A stretch of DNA of 64,000 nt, taken from contig NZ_CABPVS010000005.1 of assembly GCF_902460845.1 (NCBI RefSeq), positions 96,330-160,329 on the forward strand. The letters are read 5' to 3'. Below the pieces are notes generated by a model. It searched no databases. It was not told the DNA's origin and was given only the letters and a program-made list of their open reading frames with translations. Numbering within the stretch: the first letter of the stretch is position 1; each line of letters starts with the position of its first letter. Below are positions 1 to 9,500 of this stretch, one piece after another. A program made the position numbers and the translations under genes. This DNA is from Campylobacter concisus. GTDB taxonomy: Bacteria > Campylobacterota > Campylobacteria > Campylobacterales > Campylobacteraceae.

Positions 1-1456
1 GTTCTTTGGGACGGCTTTTACGCAGTTTCTACGACAGCTATTCCTATGGTAATGTTTGAGAGCTTACAAATTCAAAACGGACTTGCTGGCTCACTATATG
101 GTGGACAAGATCCAGCAGGTATTTTTAGCTACTCTCGTAAGCGTCCTGTTGCTGATTACAACGCTATTTGGACAGATTATATCTCTCGTGGAAATTTGGG
201 TGTAGGATTTGATACATCAAATAAATTTGAAAAAATAGGCTACCGCGGAGTGTTTTATTATACAGATGGAGAAAGAGAGCCAAAAGATAGTAAAACTTCA
301 CGCCGCTTAGCTTCTATAGGACTTGATTTTTACCTTACAGAGGATTTAATACTTGAGACAAACTTTAGCCACTATGAGCATAAAAACTCAGGTATGCCAG
401 GTGGATTTAGCATGCCATTAACAAACGGAGTGGCGAATTTTGATGTACCAAGCCCTGTAAAAGATACTAAAAGAGGACTTGAGCTAAAACAACAACAGCT
501 AGTGTAAAACTAAAATACGCTCCAACAGAGAACTGTACTTTGAAGGCGGCTATCAGTGGCAAAAGGCTATCAGAGATATGTATGGCACCGATGGAAAATT
601 CTTAAATCAAAATGGAGATTATGAAGTTACTAAAAGTGGTGGTAGTGGTGCATCTGGTAGATTTGATGTAGACAGCTGGTTTTTAAAAGGTTTGACAAAT
701 TTTGAAACAGGTCCTTTATCGCATAATTTTGCCGTAGCTACAAATGGATATCGCTGGACTATTTATAGTGCTAGAAATAGAGGTGAAGAAAGAGTACTTG
801 GTAACTCAAATTTATATCATCCAGTAATATTTAATAATCCACATATAGCAAAAGGAAGTGGTAGATATAAAAGTAGTAGTAGTGATATGAAAAATATTTC
901 TGTTGTTGATGATATTAAATTTAATGACTACTTCAGTACTATCTTATCAGTTTCAAGAAGCTGGTTTAAAAGCTATAAGCTAGATCATTCTAAAGAGAAA
1001 AATTACGATAAAAGTGGCTTTAACTATGGCGTAAGCCTTGTTTATAAGCCAGTTGAAAACGTAAGCCTTTATACTACTTATGCAGATAGCATCTCAAATG
1101 AAGGAACAACATATACATTTTCAAATGGAGCTAGAAAAGGCGAGACTTTAGTGGTAGAACCATTTAGAAGCAAACAATATGAGATCGGGGCAAAAGCTAG
1201 ACTAGGTGAGCTTGATCTATCAGCTGCGATCTTTGAGATAAAGCGTCCTATAGCATATCTAGTCGGTAGCGGAGCAAGTGCTGATTTTAAAATTCAAGGC
1301 ACACAAAGAAACCGCGGCTTTGAGCTAACTACTGGTGGAAAGCTTGTTGATACTTTAAGTATGTATGGTGGCTTTACACTTCTTGATGCTAAGATAAAAA
1401 ATACTAAAGATGGCGTGTCTGAAGGCAAAACAGTTATCGGTGCACCAAAACTGCCT
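1..1456 (+). pseudogene. TonB-dependent siderophore receptor remnant, 5' end outside window
   Basis: Reading frame 1 is already open at base 1, so the gene starts upstream. The translation runs through a plug-domain segment (SLYGGQDPAG, then RKRP) into beta-barrel sequence with the aromatic-rich strands of outer-membrane siderophore receptors. Two frameshifts break it. Near 487-492 an A-tract has four A where five restore the frame. Near 532-536 the codons for N-W-Y-F need GG where only one G is present. Frame 2 then continues through 578-1450 with barrel motifs (VSLYTTYADS, FELTTGGKL). Homology stops abruptly after the GAPK motif at about 1450 and the sequence turns into a periplasmic binding protein, so the last barrel strands are missing. 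The protein would have imported a ferric siderophore; as read it cannot make a complete barrel. The receptor family is clear, the substrate unknown. Confidence 0.8.
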
Positions 1457-2274
1457 CCACTAATGTCAAAAATTTTTCCAAAAATAAAGAGCAACGACAA
1501 TAAAAGTGGCATGCTAAGTAGCAGCGTCGAGACTATCATCGCGTCAAAAACGCAAGTTGTTTTTGGGCCAGTTGGTATAATGTTTGATGAAAATAGCAAG
1601 GCTCAGTTAGAGAGCGCTGGTATTGCGGTTGTTAAGATAGATAAATTTCAAAGTATCAAAGAGATACAAAATAGCTTTAGCAAGATTGCTGAAATTTGGG
1701 GCGAAAAGAGCATAAAAAGGCGCGTGAGTTTAATAAGTATTTTAACGATAACATAAAATTTGTAAGCCAAAAAACGGCAAATTTAACACCAAAAAAGAGA
1801 GTTTTGGTGCTTAACTGTAGCTCAGGAAACTTTAACACCATCAGCTCAAAAGATATCGGCGCTGAGTATATTAGCGTGGCTGGCGGTATAAATTTAAGCT
1901 CAGAGCTAAGTGATGGGGATTTTAAAATTTCAAAAGCGATAAATGAAGAGCAAGTCATCATCTTTAACCCAGACATCATCATCACAAATTCGCAAAAAAA
2001 TGCCGATGTCATTGCCAAAAACGCATCATTTGCCAAGCTAAAAGCTGTGCAAAATGGAGAAATTTTTGTAGTGCCAAGTGGCGTTTATCTTTGGAGCGTA
2101 AGAAGTGCTGAAGGTGCGTTCTATCCGCTTTGGCTGGCTAAGACATTTTACCCAGAGCAATTTAGTGATCTAAATTTAGAGCAAAAAATAAGAGAGTTTT
2201 ACGAGAGATTTTATAACTACAAGCTAAGTGATAGCGAGCTAAAAGAAATTTTGCACCCAAAGGGTGAATTTTGA
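1457..2274 (+). pseudogene. Iron-type ABC transporter periplasmic binding protein remnant
   Basis: From about 1457 the frame that began as a TonB receptor encodes the middle of a class III (FepB/CeuE/BtuF-like) substrate-binding protein: PLMSKIFPKIK, then QVVFGPVGIMFDE. Near 1694 the tract has five A where six would keep the frame (observed GEKSIKRR; the continued frame reads KKAREFNKYF), and the C-terminal half goes on in frame 1 to a stop at 2274. Typical C-lobe features are visible: the helix after NSQKNADVIAK, VVPSGVYLWSVRS, and a C-terminal helix ending ELKEILHP. The N-terminal lobe and signal peptide are absent, and no permease or ATPase gene follows. The simplest reading is a deletion that removed the receptor 3' end and the start of this gene, perhaps with transporter genes between them. 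It is unlikely to be functional. Confidence 0.75.
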
Positions 2275-2670
2275 TAATAGGACAAAAATAAGGTTATTTA
2301 TTATATTTAATATATTTATTTAAGTATAAAAGTAAATTTATCTTTCTAATATCCTAAAAAAGAGCTTTTAAAGCTTAAAAACTCAAAAATAAAAATAAAA
2401 TTCAAATTGGTAGAAATTTTTATACATCTTATAAAATTTCTACCGCTAAATTTATATTAACTACCTTTAAAAGCCCATCCCATCCTTTTTGATTTTAATA
2501 TCAGCTCTCATTTCTTAATCTAAAATAAATCTTTATGTTTCTTTTAAGTAAATTTAATGTAATGTTTCATTATTAATTATTTAATTAATATAGTTGTTTT
2601 AAAAAATATTAAGAAATAAACTGGCGGTGCGTTTTAAACGCTAAAAATTTACTAAGATAGGAAGTTATCA
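2275..2670. other. AT-rich intergenic region upstream of mfrA
   Basis: This 396-bp gap shows no convincing coding sequence. It holds a long hairpin at 2409-2444 (listed separately) and, near mfrA, the odd palindrome GCGTTTTAAACGC at 2629-2641, about 30 bp before the mfrA start. The stretch 2560-2620 is almost pure A/T and probably contains the mfrA promoter, but no single -10 box stands out. The mfrA ribosome binding site is the weak AGGA in ATAGGAAGTTATCAATG. Confidence 0.5.
2409..2444 (+). terminator. Hairpin, possible terminator of the binding-protein remnant
   Basis: GGTAGAAATTTT (2409-2420) is the exact reverse complement of AAAATTTCTACC (2433-2444), and the inner bases extend the stem with one bulged T. 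It lies 135 bp after the stop at 2274. No T-run follows on the + strand, so a terminator role is only probable. Confidence 0.45.
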
Positions 2671-4533
2671 ATGAGTGAAAAATTTACCAGAAGAGAATTT
2701 CTACAAAGTGCCTGTATCAGCGTAGGTGCGCTAGCTACAACAGCTGGTGCAACCAATGTTTTTGCTGGTGAGTTGCCAAAAGGCAATGAAAGTGGCTTGC
2801 CATCTGTTGATGTGCTAATAATCGGTTCTGGTGGTGCCGGACTTCGTGCAGCAACAGCCGTTCGCAAGCAATATCCAAACTCAACCGTCGTTGTTGCTAC
2901 AAAGATGATGCCATCTCGCAATGCGACCTGTATGGCGGAGGGCGGAATAAACGGCGTTACTGACTTTAGTAATGGCGACAGCTTCAAGCTTCATGCTTAT
3001 GACACAGTTAAAGGTGCGGCCTATCTTGCTGACCAAGATGCGGTAGTGAAATTTTGCGAGGCAGCAGGCGCGGTCATCCATGAGCTAGATCACAACGGTA
3101 TGCTCTTTTCTCGTATAGATAATGGCGACGTATCTCGTAAAGATAATGGTGATGTTGCGTTTCGCTTTATGGGTGGCGCTAGCAAAAAGCGCTGTAACTA
3201 TGCAGCTGATAAAACTGGCCACATTTTGATGCACGCCTGTCTTGATGACGCTATCACGGCTGGCGTTAAATTTCTAATGGATCATGAGCTACTTGAGATC
3301 GGTCTTGAGGATGGCAAGGTTGAAGGCGTCGTTCTTCGCAACATCCAAGATGGTCAAATTTATCCAGTTCTATGCAAATCTCTTGTCATCGCAACTGGCG
3401 GATACACTAGAATTTTCTATAACCGCACATCAGTTCCATTTATAGCAACTGGTGATGGTATCGCTGCTGCTCTTAAAGCAGGTCTTGGTTTTGAAGACCC
3501 TGAGATGCTTCAGTTTCACCCAACTGGCGTTCAAAATGGTGGCACGCTAATCACAGAAGCAGCTCGTGGCGAGGGTGGTTACTTGCTAAACAACAAGGGC
3601 GAGCGCTTTATGAAAAACTATCACGAAAAGATGGAGCTAGCTCCGCGTGACGTTGTCGCTCGTGCGATCGAGACAGAAATTCGCGAAGGCAGAGGCTTTG
3701 GCGAGGGCATGAGTGCTTACGTGCTTTGTGACGTTCGCCACCTTGGCAAAGATACTATCATGAAAAAGCTTCCAAAAATTCGCCATACTGCCATGCTTTT
3801 CCAAAATATCGACCTTATCGAGCAACCAGTGCCTATCCGCCCAACAGCTCACTACTCAATGGGTGGCATAGAGGTAGCTAAATTTGATGATATGAGCACA
3901 AAAATTCCTGGAATTTATGTAGGTGGCGAGGCTTCATGTGTATCTATCCACGGAGCAAACCGCCTTGGTGGAAACAGCCTAACTGACGCAGTTGTAACTG
4001 GCGATCTAGCTGGCAAAGGCGCTGGTGCTTACGCTCAAAATGCAAAATTTGCAAGCGGAAAGAAAACTTCTGAGCTAGCAAAAATGTGGCAAGATAAATT
4101 TAAAGCCATAGCAACAGGCGAGGGCGGCGTAAATGATATGTACGCACTTCGCGAGGAGCTTGGTAAAAACAACTGGGATCTAATGGGTATCTTTAGAACT
4201 GGTGCAAAACTTGATCAGCTCTCTAAAAACCTTGAAGCTATCCAAGCAAAATATGACACCATCAAAGTGCCAAATAAAAACCCAGTCATGAACACAGCAT
4301 TTACCGACTATGTCGAGCTTGGCAACCTTATACTTCTTTCTCGTGCAGCATGCCTTGCAGCGCAAAATCGTCTTGAGAGCCGTGGCGCTCACACAAGAGA
4401 GGACTATCCAAAAAGAGATGATGTAAATTTCTTAAAACATAGCATAGTCACACTAAAAGACGGCAAGCTTGAACTTAGCTACAAAGACGTTGTGACAGGC
4501 ATATTTTCACTTGATGGCAAGAAGCCAGAGTAA
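2671..4533 (+). CDS. mfrA: Methylmenaquinol:fumarate reductase, flavoprotein subunit
   Basis: A 620-residue SdhA/FrdA-family flavoprotein. The first 35 residues form a Tat signal (TRREFLQ, a hydrophobic stretch, then NVFAGEL), so the enzyme works folded in the periplasm, as known for the epsilonproteobacterial MfrABE complex. The dinucleotide-binding motif GSGGAG is at residues 52-57. Active-site elements include FHPTG (282-286) and the EAARGEGG loop with Arg299; AHYSMGG and GLNRLGGNS-like (GANRLGGNS) motifs follow. The segment that in FrdA/SdhA carries the FAD-linking His (R-S-H-T) reads SRNATCMAEGG here, so that His is replaced by Ala and covalent FAD is doubtful. It is the first gene of a tight operon with mfrB (9-bp gap) and mfrE. 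The older label sdhA for such genes is misleading, since the family reduces fumarate. Confidence 0.92.
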   Translation: MSEKFTRREFLQSACISVGALATTAGATNVFAGELPKGNESGLPSVDVLIIGSGGAGLRAATAVRKQYPNSTVVVATKMMPSRNATCMAEGGINGVTDFSNGDSFKLHAYDTVKGAAYLADQDAVVKFCEAAGAVIHELDHNGMLFSRIDNGDVSRKDNGDVAFRFMGGASKKRCNYAADKTGHILMHACLDDAITAGVKFLMDHELLEIGLEDGKVEGVVLRNIQDGQIYPVLCKSLVIATGGYTRIFYNRTSVPFIATGDGIAAALKAGLGFEDPEMLQFHPTGVQNGGTLITEAARGEGGYLLNNKGERFMKNYHEKMELAPRDVVARAIETEIREGRGFGEGMSAYVLCDVRHLGKDTIMKKLPKIRHTAMLFQNIDLIEQPVPIRPTAHYSMGGIEVAKFDDMSTKIPGIYVGGEASCVSIHGANRLGGNSLTDAVVTGDLAGKGAGAYAQNAKFASGKKTSELAKMWQDKFKAIATGEGGVNDMYALREELGKNNWDLMGIFRTGAKLDQLSKNLEAIQAKYDTIKVPNKNPVMNTAFTDYVELGNLILLSRAACLAAQNRLESRGAHTREDYPKRDDVNFLKHSIVTLKDGKLELSYKDVVTGIFSLDGKKPE

Positions 4534-4542
4534 GGAGCTAGG

Positions 4543-5508
4543 ATGAAAATTATTATCGACCGTTTTGACGGAACTAAAAAATATGAATCAACTTATGAGC
4601 TAACAAATGAAGAGATCAAAGGCAAAACTCTTTTAACAGTGCTTCTTGATATCAAACAAAAAAAGGATGCGACGCTAAATTTCACAGCATCTTGCCGCTC
4701 AGCGATATGTGGAGCGTGCGCTGTTAGAGTAAATGGCCACTCATATCTAGCCTGTGATACAAAGATGAATGAGCTTTTGGCGGAGTATGATAACCCAGAG
4801 AGCATAAGAATTTCTCCACTTGGAAATTTCAAAGTGATCTCAGACCTCATGGTGGACTGGGAACCAAGTATTGAAAATTTACGCAAGATTAGGCCTAGCA
4901 TCACTGCTAAGTCAGAATTTAGCGCAGAAAAAGGCTGTAAACAAAGTCAAAAAGAGTATGAAAAAGTAGCGCTTGAATGGGACTGCATACTTTGCGGTGC
5001 GTGCGCTAGTGAGTGTAATAAGCTTGAAGCTGATGCGAGCGATTATATGCAACCATTTGTATTTGTTCATGCTTATAGAGCCGCCTTTGACTCACGTAGC
5101 AAAGATCCTATGCCGCATCTAAAACCAGCTATAGATAATGGCCTTTGGATGTGTGTAAAGTGCCAAGAGTGCGCTGATCGCTGTCCAAAAGGTATAAGCG
5201 CATGCAAGGATATAACTGATCTTCGCATTATGGCTATACAAAAAGGCTTTGATGATGGCATGGGACCAGATCACGCTGAGGCGTTTTTAACCGATCTAGT
5301 CGATGGCTCAGGCAGACTAAATGAGATCAAGCTTGCACTTCGTTCTGAGGGAGTGTTTAAAAATATGGGCAAAATGGATATCGCGGCAAATTTAATGCTC
5401 GCAGGCAAGATGAATCCGCTTCATATTTTTGGTGAAGAGGATATTGAAGGACATGACGATCTAGCAAAAATGATAAATGCGGCTCGCAAAGCTGCTAGTA
5501 AGGAGTAA
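4543..5508 (+). CDS. mfrB: Methylmenaquinol:fumarate reductase, iron-sulfur subunit
   Basis: A 321-residue SdhB/FrdB-type subunit that carries electrons from MfrE to the flavin in MfrA. The N-terminal ferredoxin domain has the [2Fe-2S] ligands CRSAICGAC and a later C in SYLAC. The C-terminal half has two cysteine clusters for [4Fe-4S] and [3Fe-4S] centres: CILCGACASEC and CVKCQECADRCPKG. It is longer than most FrdB proteins (about 240) because of a C-terminal extension of some 80 residues after CPKG. There is no signal peptide, consistent with export bound to the Tat-targeted MfrA (known of the family, inferred here). It starts 9 bp after mfrA and ends 2 bp before mfrE. Confidence 0.92.
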   Translation: MKIIIDRFDGTKKYESTYELTNEEIKGKTLLTVLLDIKQKKDATLNFTASCRSAICGACAVRVNGHSYLACDTKMNELLAEYDNPESIRISPLGNFKVISDLMVDWEPSIENLRKIRPSITAKSEFSAEKGCKQSQKEYEKVALEWDCILCGACASECNKLEADASDYMQPFVFVHAYRAAFDSRSKDPMPHLKPAIDNGLWMCVKCQECADRCPKGISACKDITDLRIMAIQKGFDDGMGPDHAEAFLTDLVDGSGRLNEIKLALRSEGVFKNMGKMDIAANLMLAGKMNPLHIFGEEDIEGHDDLAKMINAARKAASKE

Positions 5509-5510
5509 TT

Positions 5511-6368
5511 ATGCAAAACGAATTCGCTTTTTTTCCAGGATGCGTACTCTCTCAAGCAGCTAAAGAGGCTAAAATGTCGCTTGAGGCTATCGCTCCGATA
5601 CTTGGCTGGAAGCTTCACGAGATAAAGGGCTGGAGCTGCTGTGGTGCTCAACAAGCACAAGACGTAGATCCTATCGCTGCACTTGTAGCAAATGCTAGAA
5701 ACATAGCGCTTGCAGAGCAGATGAATATGCCGATGCTTACGACATGCTCAACTTGTATGCTAACTCTAACAAGAGCAAAAACTACACTTGATAAGGGTGC
5801 AAAGGACCGCATAAATACTTTCTTGGCTGAGGGCAATATGAAATATAATGGCTCAACCGAGATCACAAGCCTTCTTTGGGTGCTTTATCAAAACGTAGAA
5901 ACGCTAAGAGCAAAGGTTGTTAAACCACTTAGTGGGCTAAAAGTAGCGCTATTTTATGGCTGCCATAGCCTAAGACCTGAAAAAGATCTGCACAATAGAG
6001 AAAGCTCAGTCAATCCAAAGAGCTTTGAAACCGTTGTAGGCGCACTTGGTGCTACTATCGTGCCATTTGAGAAAAGACTTGACTGCTGTGGTTTTCACGC
6101 TAGTTACCCAGCTGGCACATCTGTAAGAAAAATGTCAAGCCAGATCGTAAATAACGCCGATGAAAACGGTGCTGATGTAGTTGTTACACCATGCCCGCTT
6201 TGTCAAATGCAACTTGACATCTACCAAGAGAGATATCAAGATGAGAACCACTCAAATGTGAGAAAGCCTATCATTCACCTATCTCAGCTTGTAGGTCTTG
6301 CACTTGGACTATCTGTTGAAGATCTTGGGCTTGATCTAAACATCATTGACGCTACCAAGATAGCGTAA
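5511..6368 (+). CDS. mfrE: Methylmenaquinol:fumarate reductase, CCG-domain subunit
   Basis: A 285-residue protein with two cysteine-rich CCG domains of the heterodisulfide reductase B/SdhE type. The first begins FFPGC and has SCCGAQ and CSTCML; the second has YGCHS, DCCGFHAS and TPCPLCQMQ. In MfrABE this subunit replaces the usual haem-b membrane anchor and takes electrons from methylmenaquinol at the membrane. No transmembrane helix is visible, so attachment would be peripheral. It is the last gene of the mfr operon, followed by a strong hairpin at 6375. Confidence 0.9.
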   Translation: MQNEFAFFPGCVLSQAAKEAKMSLEAIAPILGWKLHEIKGWSCCGAQQAQDVDPIAALVANARNIALAEQMNMPMLTTCSTCMLTLTRAKTTLDKGAKDRINTFLAEGNMKYNGSTEITSLLWVLYQNVETLRAKVVKPLSGLKVALFYGCHSLRPEKDLHNRESSVNPKSFETVVGALGATIVPFEKRLDCCGFHASYPAGTSVRKMSSQIVNNADENGADVVVTPCPLCQMQLDIYQERYQDENHSNVRKPIIHLSQLVGLALGLSVEDLGLDLNIIDATKIA

Positions 6369-6374
6369 AGTTTA

Positions 6375-6396
6375 TCCCACGTCTTTTGGCGTGGGA
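6375..6396 (+). terminator. Terminator after mfrE
   Basis: TCCCACG (6375-6381) pairs with CGTGGGA (6390-6396) across the loop TCTTTTGG, 7 bp after the mfrE stop. A T-rich but broken tail follows. Confidence 0.7.
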
Positions 6397-6540
6397 AATT
6401 CTTAAAATTTATTTTTCTATTACTAACAAAGCAAATTTGGCATTTTATAAAAAATTAATTTATTTTTTAATATAAAAATGGGTCAAAAATAATAAAATTT
6501 ATTATGTAAATTCTTTTATTTATATAAAATATTTTTTAGC

Positions 6541-6546
6541 TATAAT
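6541..6546 (+). promoter_or_regulatory. Probable sigma-70 -10 box for the adhesin gene
   Basis: An exact TATAAT preceded by TTTTTTAGC and a very AT-rich upstream stretch, the usual Campylobacter form with a poorly defined -35. It lies 48 bp before the chosen ATG at 6594. Confidence 0.65.
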
Positions 6547-6593
6547 CGCGTGAAATTTTAAATGGATTGATTATTAAATTTAAAGGACTAAAT

Positions 6594-9500
6594 ATGCAAA
6601 ATGTTGGCATCATTGCAAAAATAAGCGGAAAAGTATTTGTAAAACGCAATGGAAAGTTGATCGCACTAAAACAGGGAGATGAGATATTTTTAGGCGACGA
6701 GATCATAACACAAAGTAGTGGTGATACAGTCATTATAAATTTCTACCACGCTTCGCCTATCACGCTACTTGAGCCCCAAACTATTATCATCACAAAAGAG
6801 CTATCAAAAGCAAATTTTAATACGCAAGGCAGCGAAGCCCAGATAGAAGAAGATAAGAGAAATTTTCTTGTTGAGAATGAAGAAACAAAAAACAAAGGCG
6901 AAGACGACAGCCCTCATAACGCAAGTCATAGTTCTCATGGCTCAAGCCACGGCAGTAGCTTTGCAAGCATAAATGGTTTAAATTTTGATACACAAGGTCA
7001 CATCTCAAGTATTATTGGTGTTGATGGTGGTGCGGTTGTACTGCCAGTCATATTAAAAGAGTCGGCATTGGCACATAGGTCTATTAGCGGTGCGGTAGCA
7101 GCGGTAGAGCAAAAAGAGAGTGCTCCGGTTATTGCGGCACCAAGTGTTAGAATTTTAAAAGACATTGATGGCGACGGCTATATAAATATTGCAGAAGCAG
7201 GCGGCGATGCAAATCATACTGGTATGGCGGTTACTTTTAATAATGACTTTAAGCCAAATGACAAAGTGACATTGGAAATCGTAAATAACGGTATAAAAAC
7301 TACGCTTGTTTATAAAGTTGATCAAGCTGGTACAAGCGTGATAAATATAAATAATCCAAGTGAAATTTTGCCTATTGAGTCAAATGCTATAAACCCAGAG
7401 CAAAAAGAATTTATCATTCCAAGTGTCACTGTCACTCCAAATGCTGCATTTAGTGTAAATTCTAGTATCACTCTAGCAAATGGCACTAATTCATATGTGG
7501 CAAATATAGCCACAAGTGTTGATACCATCACTCCAACTCTTGCTTTTAAAAAGGTATTTTTGGGTAAAGATTTAAACCGAGATGGCGTCATAGATGCAAG
7601 CGAAAATAGCTTTAATCCAGCAATTAGCACACCAAGTGATGATGCAAAGGTCGTCTTATCACCAAATATGAAAATAGGCGACAAGATAAAACTAACTACC
7701 ACTGATCCTGACGGAACTTTACATGAAAAAGTGCTGGTTAAAACATCTGGTAATATGCTTGTAGATAAAGAGAGCGGTGAGAGCTATCCGCTTATAAGTG
7801 AAAGTGGTGGAAATGTCGGTTTTAATGTAGCAAATGCGGTTAAAATTTCATCTTCAACTCCAACAAATGTAAATATCCAAATGATAAGTAAGTCGGGCAA
7901 TCCAGGTGCAACTGAAACCATAGCCATAGCAAACAATAACGACCCAATCGCTGTTTTTACGCTTGATGAGAATAAAGATGGCATGATAAATTTGGCCGAG
8001 CTCGCAAAAAGTGGTAGCGCGGCCTTAATGATAGATATTTATGTGCCAAACAATGCTACAGCTGGCGACAAGATCCGTATCAAAGTTGATGATCCAGCTA
8101 GCACACCAACAAGTGTAACAAAGACATATACCATCTCATCTGACGGACTTACTGCTACGCTTGATGGTGGAACGGAGATTATCCCTATAGAAAATGGCAA
8201 GATTACAATTGCTGATCCAACAAACTCGAGCGATCCAAGCATAAAAAGGCTAAGTACGACGATCATTGATGGCACGACTGGCACCCCAAAAGCTTCAAGT
8301 GTGAGTGAAATTTCAAGCGATACAGTTGCACCTATTAAATCCCCGCATGTACAGTTTGCAAAAGATAGCGATAAAGATGGTGTTCTAACCAGCAAGGAGA
8401 GTGGCTTTAGCCCTGATGGCGTAAAGACACCGATAAAGATAAAAATTCCAAACGATGCAAAAGATGGTGATAAATTTGAGATAGATATCGCAGGAAGTGA
8501 TGGTAAAACAGATAAAATCACTATTAAAATTTCTCAAAACGCATCTGGTGTATATAGTGCCACGAGAGATGATGGTGTGCCTATTAGTGTAAATAATGGT
8601 ACCATAGAGACCACCACAAGACTTTATGGGCTTACGACAAATTTTACAACTACATTTACTGACAAAGCCGGCAATAAAGCAGCCCCAGTCACAGACAAGA
8701 TAACTCTAGATAATAGCATAAAGGTGCAGTTTGCAAGGGATAATGATGGTGATGGACTGATAGATAGTATCACAACTCCTTCTGGCTCGTCATCAACTCA
8801 AAGCGATCTTGATATCTACCTGCCTAATAATACAAAACCAGGAAGCAGCATAAATGTCACGATATCAACTCCTACCATACCATCTGTTACAACAACTGTA
8901 AAATATACCATAAGTGACGATGGATTAACAGCCATACCAAGTGATGGTTCAGCACCGCTTCCAATAGCCGGTGGTAAATTTAGCATACCAGATGTTCCTA
9001 TTTCTATGGATCATTCTACGCCGGTTAGAGCGACTATCACAACACCTGGCGAGGCTACGACGACTGATGGTGTCCGTGGTAGATTGTTTGACTTTGGAAT
9101 TTTAGAGTATATTGACGATGTAAAGCTTGCTACGCAGATAGATGGAGGAGTTATAAATATCGCAAAATACTTAAGAGCAGGAGATAATGAAAAAGTTATT
9201 CAGAAAAATAACTTTGATAATGAGAGCAAAACTATAAAAGAGTACAATATTTCGCTTACTAACGATGAGCAGCCAAATATAGTCTTTGGTGTAGACCGTG
9301 CTCCTGGAACCAAGCTTCGTTTAGCTCTTGAAGATGATCATGGTAATGCTAAAATTTTACCAAACGGACAAAACTATATAGATCTAGTTGTAGGTGCGGA
9401 CAAGCGTGTAAATATGGACTTTGAAGCGCTTGGGATAAAGCTAGATGAAAGATACTCAAATATTAGAGCGACTGTTTTAAAGAGTGATGAAACAAAAGAT

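Noticed and set aside
8039..8521. A 160-codon minus-strand ORF inside the adhesin gene, and similar ones at 7322-7702 and 9374-9646
   Set aside because: They are antisense shadows of the repetitive adhesin frame: hydrophobic serine-rich translation, no ribosome binding sites, no family marks.
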